64,000 nt of DNA, taken from NCBI RefSeq assembly GCF_000429085.1, contig NZ_AUBE01000017.1:1-64000 (forward strand). Direction: 5' to 3'. This DNA comes from Streptomyces flavidovirens DSM 40150. Its GTDB lineage: Bacteria; Actinomycetota; Actinomycetes; Streptomycetales; Streptomycetaceae. This document shows, in pieces, positions 9,135 to 18,000 of this stretch; position 1 is the first letter of the stretch; each line of letters starts with the position of its first letter. The notes beneath the pieces were generated by a model. That model ran no database searches and was not told where the DNA came from. It saw only the letters and a list, made by a program, of their open reading frames with translations. Both the position numbers and the translations under genes were made by a program.

Positions 9135-9941
9135 ATGACACGACTTGCCTCCGTACTGCGCGCCCTGGCCACCGCCGCGGTCGCCCTGCTCGCCGTCACA
9201 GCCGCCTCCTCCGCGGCGCAGGCGAAGCCCGAGCCGAAGGCCCCCGGGGAGTTCGTGTCCCTGCGGTCCGTGGACTCGACGATCACTCAGGAGATGCGCT
9301 ACACGACGGCGCACAATTTCGTGGGTGTGCCCGTGGACGGCTATCGGCAGCCGGTCTGCATCCTGACCAAGCCCGCGGCGAACGCCCTGCACAAGGCGCA
9401 GACGAAGCTGTTGCGGCGCGGCTATTCGCTCAAGGTGTACGACTGCTACCGGCCGCAGCGGGCCGTCGACCACTTCGTGCGGTGGGCCAAGGACCTCGAC
9501 GACGAGGCGATGAAGGCGGAGTTCTATCCGCATGTCGACAAGACGCGGCTGTTCGCGGACGGTTACATCGCGGAGAAGTCAGGGCACAGCCGTGGCAGCA
9601 CGGTTGACCTGACGATCGTGAAGCTTTCCGCGAAGGCGACCAGGCCGTACGTCCCCGGCGAACAGCTCGTACCGTGCTACGCGCCCAAAGCTGAGCGTTT
9701 TCCTGACAATTCAGTCGACATGGGGACCGGGTATGACTGCTTCGACACGCTGTCCCATACGGACGACCCCCGTATCCAGGGCACCCAGCGCGCCAACCGG
9801 CAACTGCTGAAGGGACTGCTCAGTGAGGTCGGTTTCGTGAATCTCGCCGAGGAGTGGTGGCACTTCACGTACAAGCCCGAGCCCTTCCCGGACACGTACT
9901 TCGACTTCCCCGTCGCCCGCAGGTCGGTCGCCGGGCACTGA
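9135..9941 (+). CDS. Secreted D-alanyl-D-alanine dipeptidase (VanX-like, M15D)
   Basis: This 268-residue zinc dipeptidase would cleave D-Ala-D-Ala or related dipeptides. A signal peptide spans residues 1-30 (short basic start, alanine/valine-rich core, AAQA cleavage region), so it acts outside the membrane, unlike cytoplasmic resistance VanX. Zinc and catalytic residues are visible: His151 and Asp158 in SGHSRGSTVD, and Glu240 and His243 in EWWHF. Arginine in CYRPQRAVDHF matches the substrate-binding region. There is no van cluster around it, so a role in peptidoglycan turnover is more likely than glycopeptide resistance. GGAGG precedes the ATG. Confidence 0.92.
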   Translation: MTRLASVLRALATAAVALLAVTAASSAAQAKPEPKAPGEFVSLRSVDSTITQEMRYTTAHNFVGVPVDGYRQPVCILTKPAANALHKAQTKLLRRGYSLKVYDCYRPQRAVDHFVRWAKDLDDEAMKAEFYPHVDKTRLFADGYIAEKSGHSRGSTVDLTIVKLSAKATRPYVPGEQLVPCYAPKAERFPDNSVDMGTGYDCFDTLSHTDDPRIQGTQRANRQLLKGLLSEVGFVNLAEEWWHFTYKPEPFPDTYFDFPVARRSVAGH

Positions 9942-9950
9942 CCTCAACGC

Positions 9951-10556
9951 TCAGGTGGACGCCTTCTGGCGCCGGTCCGCGGAGCGGGCCAGTGCGTGCT
10001 CGACCACCGCGATGAGCACCTCCTTGACCGTCTCGCGGTCCCGCGCGTCGCACAGCAGCAGGGGCACGCCCTCGTCGAGGTCGAGTGCCGCGCGTACCGT
10101 TGGGGCCGGATACCGGTCGGCGCCTTCGAAGCAGTTGACGGCCACGGCGAAAGGGATGCCCCGGCGCTCAAAGTAGTCGATGCCGGCGAAGCAGTCCTCC
10201 AGGCGGCGGGTGTCGGCGAGTACGACCGCGCCGAGGGCTCCCTGTGCCAGCTCGTCCCACAGAAACCAGAACCGGTCCTGGCCGGGCGTACCGAAGAGGT
10301 AGAGCACCAGGTCCTCGCGGAGCGTGATCCGCCCGAAGTCCATGGCCACGGTGGTGGTGTTTTTGCTTTCGACGCCTGCGATGTCGTCGACGGGGCGGCC
10401 CGCCTCGGTGAGCGCCTCCTCGGTGCGCAGCGGCCGGATCTCGCTGACCGCGCCCACCAGGGTGGTCTTGCCCACCCCGAAACCACCCGCGACGAGGATT
10501 TTGAGCGTCACCGGTTCGACCGGTCGCTTGTTACGGCTAGAGCGCCCGAAGACCAT
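9951..10556 (-). CDS. cvnD: Conservon GTP/ATP-binding protein CvnD
   Basis: CvnD is the small-GTPase-like member of actinobacterial conservons, membrane-associated switches resembling eukaryotic G-protein systems. The P-loop GGFGVGKTTLV and the GTPGQDRFWFLW switch II-like segment are clear, and VNCFEGADRYP stands where NKxD would be, as is usual for this family. The gene overlaps cvnC by 20 bp and is last in the operon. Length (201 aa) is typical. Confidence 0.93.
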   Translation of the reverse strand: MVFGRSSRNKRPVEPVTLKILVAGGFGVGKTTLVGAVSEIRPLRTEEALTEAGRPVDDIAGVESKNTTTVAMDFGRITLREDLVLYLFGTPGQDRFWFLWDELAQGALGAVVLADTRRLEDCFAGIDYFERRGIPFAVAVNCFEGADRYPAPTVRAALDLDEGVPLLLCDARDRETVKEVLIAVVEHALARSADRRQKAST

Positions 10557-10935
10557 TGATTACCTCGCGAAGGATGCTTTCGTCCGGCAGCTCGGCCGGA
10601 GGTACGGGTCGGGTCACGTGTACCAGCTCGTCCTCGACGAGGTCGCCGACGAGCACTCTGACCACCCCTACGGGGAGGTCGAGGCCCGCCGCGAGTTCGG
10701 CGATCGACTGCGGCGTCTCGCTGCACAGTTCGACGATTTCGACGTGCTCGGGAGCGAGCGTCTGGTCACGTCCGGGATCGTCGGCCGCGGGTTCGGGGAC
10801 GACCAGCGCGATCAGGTCGAGCCGGTGCCGGCTCGCACTGCTCGTACGGCCACGCGTCATCGCGTACGGGCGTACTACGGGGCCCGCTTCGTCGTCGAAC
10901 CAGTGCGGCGATCCCTGCTGGCCTGCGGCGCTCAT
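10537..10935 (-). CDS. cvnC: Conservon protein CvnC (DUF742)
   Basis: This 132-residue DUF742 protein has the family's RPYAMTRGRT segment near the N-terminus and a winged-helix-like C-terminal half (EHVEIVELCSETPQSIAELA, then LVGDLVEDELVHV). Conservon models place it with CvnA, B and D in a membrane-proximal complex. It sits between cvnB (10-bp gap) and cvnD (20-bp overlap), so it is co-translated. Confidence 0.92.
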   Translation of the reverse strand: MSAAGQQGSPHWFDDEAGPVVRPYAMTRGRTSSASRHRLDLIALVVPEPAADDPGRDQTLAPEHVEIVELCSETPQSIAELAAGLDLPVGVVRVLVGDLVEDELVHVTRPVPPAELPDESILREVINGLRAL

Positions 10936-10945
10936 CTCAGCCCAC

Positions 10946-11386
10946 TCACCCTCCGGCGGGCAGACCGGAGCGTGGTGCGGTCGTCAGGTGGACGCCGACC
11001 CGCTTGACCATCAACGTCATCTCGTACGCCACCTGTCCGACATCGGAGTCGGAGTCCGACAGCACGGCGAGACAGCTGCCGTCGCCCGCCGCGGTGACGA
11101 ACAGGAAGGCGTCGTCCAGTTCCACGACGGTCTGCCGGACCCGGCCCGCGTCGAAGTGGCGGCCGACGCCCTTGGCAAGGCTGTGGAAGCCGGAGGCGAC
11201 GGCGGCGAGGTGTTCGCCGTCCTCGCGCGTCAGGTCCTTGGACGTGCCGGTGGGGAGCCCGTCGCTGGAGAGCACCAGGGCATTGCGGATGCTGCCGACG
11301 CGGTCGACCAGCTCGTCGAGGAGCCAGTTGAGCTCTCCGGAGCCCCGGACTGTGGTGTCGTGTGCTGTGGCGTTCGGTGCGGTCAT
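10946..11386 (-). CDS. cvnB: Conservon roadblock/LC7 protein CvnB
   Basis: A roadblock/LC7 domain protein of 146 residues, the likely GTPase-regulating partner of CvnD. Family landmarks are LNWLLDELVDRVGSIRNALVL, SSDGLPTG and the central GEHLAAVASGFHSLAKG helix, with a hydrophobic beta core (AFLFVTAAGDGSCLAVLS). Its ATG overlaps the cvnA stop in an ATGA junction, so the two are translationally coupled. Confidence 0.93.
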   Translation of the reverse strand: MTAPNATAHDTTVRGSGELNWLLDELVDRVGSIRNALVLSSDGLPTGTSKDLTREDGEHLAAVASGFHSLAKGVGRHFDAGRVRQTVVELDDAFLFVTAAGDGSCLAVLSDSDSDVGQVAYEMTLMVKRVGVHLTTAPRSGLPAGG

Positions 11387-14112
11387 CGACCGTCCCTCTC
11401 TGGTGTGGTTCCTGGTGCTGTCCCGCCGGTGCCCGGCTCGTCCTCGGCGTTCTGCCGGCGGCCGCGCTGCCAGCCGCGCTGGAGCGAAGCCATACGGCTG
11501 CGTACTTCCTGCGCCTCACGCTCGGCGTCCTGCTCGGTGGCCGGTACGTCGTCGGCGGGTTCGGTGCGACCGGTGGTGGCCACGCGCAACTGCGGGGCGA
11601 GACTGGCCTGGCGGACACGGCGGGGCAGTCCGCCCGGCGGGAGGCCCTGAGCCTCGTCCGCGGGGGCGGGTCGCCGTGCGGGTGTTGCGTGGGGTGCGGG
11701 TGTTGCGTGGGGTGCGGTGCGTGCTGATTCGGATGGTGCTGTGCGCGCGTTGGGTGCGTGCCCCCGACCGGTCACGCGGCGGCCGTTGTCGGCTACCAAA
11801 GTCGGAGCGTTGCGGCGGGGCAGCGGGACAGGGGCACCGGGACGTACGTTCTCGTCGCTCCCGGCTACGTGGTCGGACGCCTGCTGGTGCTGTTCAGCGG
11901 CGGCTTCACGGGCACGGTCGGCGCGGGAGCGGGCCCGGGAACGGTCGCGGGCCCGGAACAGTCCGCCGCGTTCGCTCTCGGTGTCCTCGATGTCCGCGAT
12001 ATCGGCGCCGCCGCCGAGCGGGCCCGCGAGGCCCAGTGCGCCCAGGGGCGGTTCGAGTTCGACGGGGCCGTCCAGCACGGCCTGGGCGGCGAGTTCGGCG
12101 GGCAGGCGCGAAACCGTCGTCAGGGACTTGCGGCGTCCGCTCTGTCCCGCCTCCCCGGTGCCTCGTTCGCCGGCCGCGTACTTGCGGTCGAGCCGGAAGC
12201 CGGTGCCGTTCGTCTCGGGTGCGTCCGTGAGCAGGGCGGCGGGGATGAACACGACGGCGGTGGTTCCGCCGTACGGCGACTGCTGGAGCGAGACCCGGAC
12301 GTTCTGGCGCTGGGCCAGCCGGCTGACCACGAACAGACCGAGCCGGTCGGTGTCCGACAGCTCGAACTCGGGGGTCTCGGCGAGCCGGAGATTGGCGTCG
12401 AGGAGGGCTTCGGGTGTCATGCCGAGGCCACGGTCGTGGATTTCGAGGGTGAAGCCGTTGGCGACGCGCTCCCCGTGCACCTGGACGGCGGTGTGCGGGG
12501 GCGAGAACACCGTGGCGTTCTCCAGGAGTTCGGCGATCAGGTGGGTGACGTCGGCGACGGCCGGGCCCGCGACGCCGACGCGGGCCAGGCGGCGTACCTC
12601 GATGCGCTCGTAGTCCTCGACCTCGGCGACGGCCGCCCGTACAACGTCCATGAGCTGGACGGGCTTGCGCCACTGCCGGGACGGAGCCGCGCCCGAGAGG
12701 ATCACCAGGCCCTCGGCGTGGCGTCGCATTCGGGTGGTCAGGTGGTCGAGCCGGAACAGGTCGGCGAGCTCCTCGGTGTCCTCGGTGCGGCGTTCCATGG
12801 TGTCGAGGAGTGTGAGCTGGCGGTGGAGCAGGACCTGGTTGCGGCGGGCCAGGTTGACGAAAACCTCGGAGACGCCGCGGCGCATGTCGGCCTGCTTGAC
12901 GGCCGATTCGACGGCGGCGCGCTGCAGGGTGTTCAGGGCCTGGCCGACCTGGCCGATCTCGTTCTTGTCGTACTCCAGCCGGGGGGCCTCGGTCTCCACG
13001 TCGACCTCCTCGCCCGCGGCGAGCCGGCGCATGACGCTGGGCAGCCGGACGCCGGAGATCTCGTGGGCCTCCTTGCGCAGGCGGGAGAGGTCGCGGATGA
13101 GGCTGCGGCCGATCCGTACGGAGAGGACCAGCGAGACGATCAGGGCGAGGAAGCCGAGTACACCGGCGGCGCCCGCCTTGATGAGGACGCCGAAGGCGAC
13201 GGGCTCGACGTTGTCCTGGTAGCGCTCCCCCGCTTCCTTGCCCTCGTGGGCGAGGTGGTCGAGGACGCCGGTCGCGGCGTCGTTCCAGCTCCTGGCGGTG
13301 ACGGCGCGCGGATCTCGGGTGGCGCCCGCGGTGATGAGGCGTTCCTCGGCGGTACGCAGTGGCTCGGTGGCCGGGCTGTCCCAGTAGTCCGCGAACGCGT
13401 GGCGCTCGGTGGCGGGGAGGACTTCGAGGTTGACGTCGTACAGCAACTCGCGGTTGGCGGCCAGTGCCGAGATCTCACGGAGCTCGGGCGCCTTGAACTG
13501 CCCGGCGACGAGGCCGGACGCGATGAGTGCGTCTTCGCGGGAGAGCATCTCGCGGGCGCGGGTGAGGCCGACCAGCGCGCGCCCCTGCTTGTCCATCTCC
13601 ACGTCTTCGAGGGCGTGGAGGGTGGTGAGGAACGAGTAGCAGGGGTCGATGAGCCGGTTGTAGCGGTCGAGTGCCTGACGTCGGGTGACGGTGCTGTTCT
13701 CGACGGAGGCGCGCAGCGTCTGGATGTCTTCGAAGGCTTCCAGGAGTGAGGCCAGGCGCTTAGCGGCCGAAGGGCGCAGGTCGTCGCGTACTGCGGAGTC
13801 CTGTGCGCGAGCCTTGATCTTCGCGACGGACTCGTCGGTGGCCGCGCGCTCGCGGCTGAGGGTGGCGAGGGCGTCGGAGGCGCGGGGGTCCGCCAGGTAG
13901 ATCAGTGTCTGCCGGCGCTCGCGCTGGATGACCTCGACCGTGTCCTGGATCGGATGGCCGACCTGCTCGACGATGTGGGCGACATCCAGGAGCTGGTTGG
14001 CCTCCCGGCCGGTGAGCACGGTGGCGAAGCCCCACAGCGAGGTGAGGGACACGAGCGGCACCAACAGCAACGCCACGATCTTCCTGCGGATGGACTTTCC
14101 GCGAAAGCGCAT
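11383..14112 (-). CDS. cvnA: Conservon sensor-kinase-like protein CvnA
   Basis: CvnA (909 aa) is the membrane sensor of the conservon. A first transmembrane helix lies near residues 10-32 and a second near 310-335. The extracellular loop between them is helical and nitrate-sensor-like. Then come a HAMP-like linker and a histidine-kinase-type ATPase domain with N-box LIAELLENATVFS and G-box DRGLGM. The C-terminal 250 residues are disordered and rich in Ala/Pro/Arg, with short repeats (HATPAPHATPA). The ATG at 14112 has GGGGGAGG before it; the frame is open upstream to 14298 without support. No cytochrome P450 (cvnE) follows cvnD. Confidence 0.93.
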   Translation of the reverse strand: MRFRGKSIRRKIVALLLVPLVSLTSLWGFATVLTGREANQLLDVAHIVEQVGHPIQDTVEVIQRERRQTLIYLADPRASDALATLSRERAATDESVAKIKARAQDSAVRDDLRPSAAKRLASLLEAFEDIQTLRASVENSTVTRRQALDRYNRLIDPCYSFLTTLHALEDVEMDKQGRALVGLTRAREMLSREDALIASGLVAGQFKAPELREISALAANRELLYDVNLEVLPATERHAFADYWDSPATEPLRTAEERLITAGATRDPRAVTARSWNDAATGVLDHLAHEGKEAGERYQDNVEPVAFGVLIKAGAAGVLGFLALIVSLVLSVRIGRSLIRDLSRLRKEAHEISGVRLPSVMRRLAAGEEVDVETEAPRLEYDKNEIGQVGQALNTLQRAAVESAVKQADMRRGVSEVFVNLARRNQVLLHRQLTLLDTMERRTEDTEELADLFRLDHLTTRMRRHAEGLVILSGAAPSRQWRKPVQLMDVVRAAVAEVEDYERIEVRRLARVGVAGPAVADVTHLIAELLENATVFSPPHTAVQVHGERVANGFTLEIHDRGLGMTPEALLDANLRLAETPEFELSDTDRLGLFVVSRLAQRQNVRVSLQQSPYGGTTAVVFIPAALLTDAPETNGTGFRLDRKYAAGERGTGEAGQSGRRKSLTTVSRLPAELAAQAVLDGPVELEPPLGALGLAGPLGGGADIADIEDTESERGGLFRARDRSRARSRADRAREAAAEQHQQASDHVAGSDENVRPGAPVPLPRRNAPTLVADNGRRVTGRGHAPNARTAPSESARTAPHATPAPHATPARRPAPADEAQGLPPGGLPRRVRQASLAPQLRVATTGRTEPADDVPATEQDAEREAQEVRSRMASLQRGWQRGRRQNAEDEPGTGGTAPGTTPERDGR

Positions 14113-14483
14113 GGCCTCCCCCAGCTCGGCCCCCGCCGGACGGGGGTGGTGTTCCGTCAACAAACGGCGTGAGCCTACTACTGTCACTCGCGCAACTCGA
14201 AGGCACGTCCGGACGATTTTCAGCCGTACCGAGGTGCGTGGATCACCAGTTGTCATGGAATTCCGGGAGTTGACGGGCGCCGTTGTGGCAAAGGACACCT
14301 GCGCGTACGCCCGTCGGCCAATCGGGGCAGATGGCTTGAATTCTCCCTTTCGCGGGAATCTTCGGAGCCGCCCATTCGTCCAGTTGTACGGGGAGCGGAC
14401 CGGATGAGGCCGTAGGCGTCACATCCGGCTCGCGGGGCACAGCGTAAAAGGGCGGAAGGCGGGCAGCCACTCCTGAAGGGCAG
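14113..14483. promoter_or_regulatory. Divergent promoter region between cvnA and the membrane protein gene
   Basis: This 371-bp gap holds no convincing gene. On the minus strand a candidate cvnA promoter has -10 TAGGCT (complement of 14172-14177), with TTCGAG 18 bp upstream as a weak -35. That would give a leader of about 50 nt. No clear plus-strand promoter was identified. Confidence 0.4.
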
Positions 14484-15023
14484 ATGTCCGCGCCCGAGTT
14501 GAGGGGCACGCAGGCGGCGGTGGGGAGTGAAGGTTCGATGGACACGGAAGAGCGCGGTACTGCGTCGCCCGCGGCGCCCGTAGCGTTCGAGGTTGCCGGC
14601 GATTCGCGGGATCGGGCGACGGCCGGCGCGCAGCGGCAGTTGTGGGTCGAGGAGCCGGCGGTACGGCCGCGGTTGCCCGATCCGGTCCGTACAGCCGCCG
14701 TCCGCGCCGTCATCCTCACGTCGCTGACGATGATCCAGGCGATAGTGGCCTACCTCTGCACGCTCGCGGGGTCGTGGCTGGCGTTCCCGATGGTGCTGAG
14801 CAGCGTGGGCAGCACGGTGGTCGCGACCTGGGGGGTGCTGGACGTATGGGTGACCCGCCAGGTGTGGAACCAGCGCCATGGCGTGGTGTCCGTCCCGAGC
14901 AGTACGGCGCGCCAACTGCGCCGCGAGCGGCGGATGGCACGCCGGGCGGCCCGCAGGTCCGCCCGGACACGGCAACGGGAGGAGCGGACCCGGCGGGGCA
15001 CGGGCCGGCTCTCCCAGGCCTGA
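14484..15023 (+). CDS. Small membrane protein, hypothetical
   Basis: Unrecognised 179-residue protein. A disordered acidic N-terminus leads to two transmembrane helices around residues 73-95 and 98-122 (VRAVILTSLTMIQAIVAYL; WLAFPMVLSSVGSTVVATWG). It ends in a strongly basic tail of Arg/Ala (RRERRMARRAARRSARTR), probably cytoplasmic. Two starts are plausible: ATG 14484 with GAAGGG upstream, or ATG 14538 with GAAGG upstream, giving 161 residues. It converges on the SMC-like gene with a 31-bp gap and is separated from cvnA by 371 bp, so it looks monocistronic. Confidence 0.7.
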   Translation: MSAPELRGTQAAVGSEGSMDTEERGTASPAAPVAFEVAGDSRDRATAGAQRQLWVEEPAVRPRLPDPVRTAAVRAVILTSLTMIQAIVAYLCTLAGSWLAFPMVLSSVGSTVVATWGVLDVWVTRQVWNQRHGVVSVPSSTARQLRRERRMARRAARRSARTRQREERTRRGTGRLSQA

Positions 15024-15054
15024 GGCCGCCCGCCGCCCGGCAGGGTGGTCGCCG

Positions 15055-18000
15055 CTACTCGGCAGGCGCCGGCGTGCGTTTGAACATCCGCGTCGCCGTG
15101 ATCTCGCCGTGTACGGTCTCGCCGTCCGGGTCCTGTTGCGGCAGGCCCGGCCGCAAGTGCTCCTCCACGCTGATGTACTTGAGGCCCGCCCGGAGGTCGG
15201 CGTCGTTGCGCAGCCGGATGACCAGCGGGAACTCGGCGAGTGCGGTCGTGTCGAACAGTCCGGTCGTATAGAGGAGCTGCACGCCGAGGGCGTCGGACAC
15301 CGCACGCTGGAGCTCCAGCAGGTACGTGGCGTTGGCGCGGCCGATGGGGTTGTCGAGGAACAGCGTGCCCGCGTGCCGGTGCTTGTCGCGGCCCCGGTCG
15401 TTGCTGCGCAGCGCGGCCATCGTGCAGTACAGCGCGATCGCGGCCGTGAGCAGCTGGCCGCCCGAGAAGACGTCACCCATCTGCCCGACCGGCACGCGCT
15501 CGGCGCGCAGTACGGCGTCCGGCTTGAGGATCTCGACCGAGATGCCCTTCGGCTGCAGCGCGGCCTGAACGCCCCTCAGCAGCAGGGACATTCCGTCTCT
15601 GCGCAGGTCGGAGTTCTTCTTGACAGCGGCGCTGGTCGCCTCGTCGATGACCTCGCCGAGCCGCTCGACGAGCGTCGCCTGGTCCGGCTCCTCGAAACGG
15701 ATCCGCAGGAACTCCTGTCCGGACCACTCCCCGAGGCCTTCCGGCAGCCGGGAGAGGCGCTGGGCGGAGCGGAGCGTCGCCAGGGCCGACTCCACGAGAC
15801 CCCGGAGCCGGTCGACGATGCTGTCGCGGTTGCGTTCGAGCTGCGCCAGCTCGTCGGTGAGTACGCGCAGCCGGGGCTCGAACGCCGCCGCCCACGCCGC
15901 CGCGTGCTCGGGCAGTGCGGCGGCCGGCAGCTCGCGGATCTGCTGGCGGGCGGGGGTGCGTACCTGCTCGTACCGCGTGGAGTTGGCATGCCGTACGAGT
16001 ACGTCGCTCGCCTCGCGCACCGACGCCTCGGCGGCGGACAGCTCGGCCGCGCACCCGCGCAGCAGGCGGCGGGACTCGGCGGCGGACTGCCGGGCTTCCT
16101 CCAGGCTGCCGGGGTACGGGCCGGGCTCCTCCGTACCCTCGTCGTCCTGGTGGTGGTCCCTGAGCAGGTCGCGCAGGAGCGCCGCCGTCTCGTCGAAGCC
16201 GCCCGCCGCGTCCTCCGCAGCGCGGTGTGCCCGCAGCAGCTCGGCGTGGGCGGCGCGGGCCGAGTCCAGCGCGTCGGTGCGGGAGGCGAGTTCGCAGGTG
16301 GCGGTGCGCAGGAGCGTCTGCGCGTGCTCCGCGTCGGCGGGCACGAGGTCGTCGGGCAGCTCCGTGTGCGCCGTACCGTCCTCGGGGGCGAGGCGCTCGG
16401 CCTCACCGCGCAGCCTGCCGAGCTGCTCGCTCGCGGCGGACGCCCGCGACTCCAGCATCTGTACGAGCGATTCGGCGCGGGCGACGGCGGCCTGGCGGGA
16501 CGGACCGTCGGCGCCGTCCGTGCCCTCCAGCAGCAGGGCGGCCCTGGTGCGGACCTTGTTGCTGAGCCGGTTGAGCTCGGTCAGGGCGGCGCTCTCGTCG
16601 CTCTCCGCCCTGGCCTGTTCGGCGCGCAGGTCGGCGCCGACACCGACCTTCTCGTACAGCTGGGACGCGGCGCGGTACGCCTCGCGCAGCGCGGGCAGCG
16701 CGACACGCGGTGCGTCCTCGTCCGGCTCCGGCAGTGTCTCGGGCGCGCCGGCGATCTCGGCCCGCTCGGCGCGCAGGGTGCGCGCGGTCCTGTGTGCGTC
16801 GTCGGCGGTGCGCTGAGCGGCTCGGCGGTCCTCGTCGGCCGCCTTGGCACGCTCCAGGCACACCGCGGCCCTGGCCTCCAGCTCTGCGGCCTCTTCGGTC
16901 AGTTCACGTACCTTGACCAGCCAGCCTGCGCGTTCTCTCAGGCGGTGGGCGAGGCCTGCGAGGGCGTCGGCGACGCGGCGGGCACGCTGGGCGGCGTCCT
17001 GCCGCTCGTCCCTGATGCGGGCGGCGTCGGCCGCCGCCTCGTCGGCCTCGGCGCGGACCGTACGGGCCTCGGCGAGCACGGCTTCGGCCGCTTCGGCCGC
17101 TTCACCTGCCGTCCTGGCTGCCTGCGCCAGCTCCGCGAGCATGCCGGGCGGGCAGTCGGCGCGCCAGGAACCGAGGCGGGCGGCGAGCGTACGGTCACCG
17201 GTCAGCCGGGCGGCGAGCCTGCGGATCTCCTCGTCACGGGCGGTCGCCCTGGCACGCAGCGCGTGACGCTCCTCGTCGGCCGCGTGTTCGTCGTGCATCG
17301 CCGGGTTCGGCGGTACGAGGAAGACATCGGCGCGGTCGGACGGGGCGTCACCCGGCGCCGGTACGGGCGCCAGGAGCGCGGCGGCGGTGCCGACGGCGAC
17401 GGCCGAGCGGGGCAGCAGCGCGGCGCCGGCGAGGGCTTCCCGGGCCCTGACATGCGCGTCGGGGTCGGTGATGACGACGCCGTCGACCAACTCGGGGCGG
17501 GCCGCGAGCACGGCGGCGTGGTCGGCGGGGGCGACGGCCTGCGCGAGGTAGCGCCAGCCGGGGAGGGCGGGGATGCCGTGCTCACCGAGGAACTCGACGG
17601 TGGCCAGGACGTCGGGGCCGGGGGGCAGCAGCCCTCCGTCGCCGAGCGCGCCGAGGATGCGCGCGTCGTCGGCGGCGGCGGTACGCAGCTCGAAGAGCTG
17701 CCGCTCGGCGGAGGTGACGGCCTGGTCGAGGAGGACGAGGAGGTCCTCCGCGTTTCGGTCCAGCTCCTCGACGGTGAGCGGTCCTTCGGCGGTACGCCGG
17801 GGCGTGGGGAGGGGGTGCGCGGACGCGGTGGAACGCCCGAAGGCATCCGTGCCGGTGGCGGCGCCTGCCGGGCCGGCGGGGTCCGGGTGCTCGGCGGCAC
17901 GGTGGCCGGGGTTGCTTGCGCCGGGGTTGCTTGTGCCGGGGTTGCTTGCGCCGGTGACGGTGCCTGCGTCGGTACCGGTGCGCGTGTCCGTGCCGGAACG

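Noticed and set aside
9135..9941. Vancomycin resistance gene
   Set aside because: VanX-like motifs are present, but the protein has a signal peptide and no vanHA or vanRS neighbours.
11758..13749. 663-codon plus-strand frame opposite cvnA
   Set aside because: Antisense shadow of the kinase-like gene, rich in Gly/Val/Asp with no recognisable fold.
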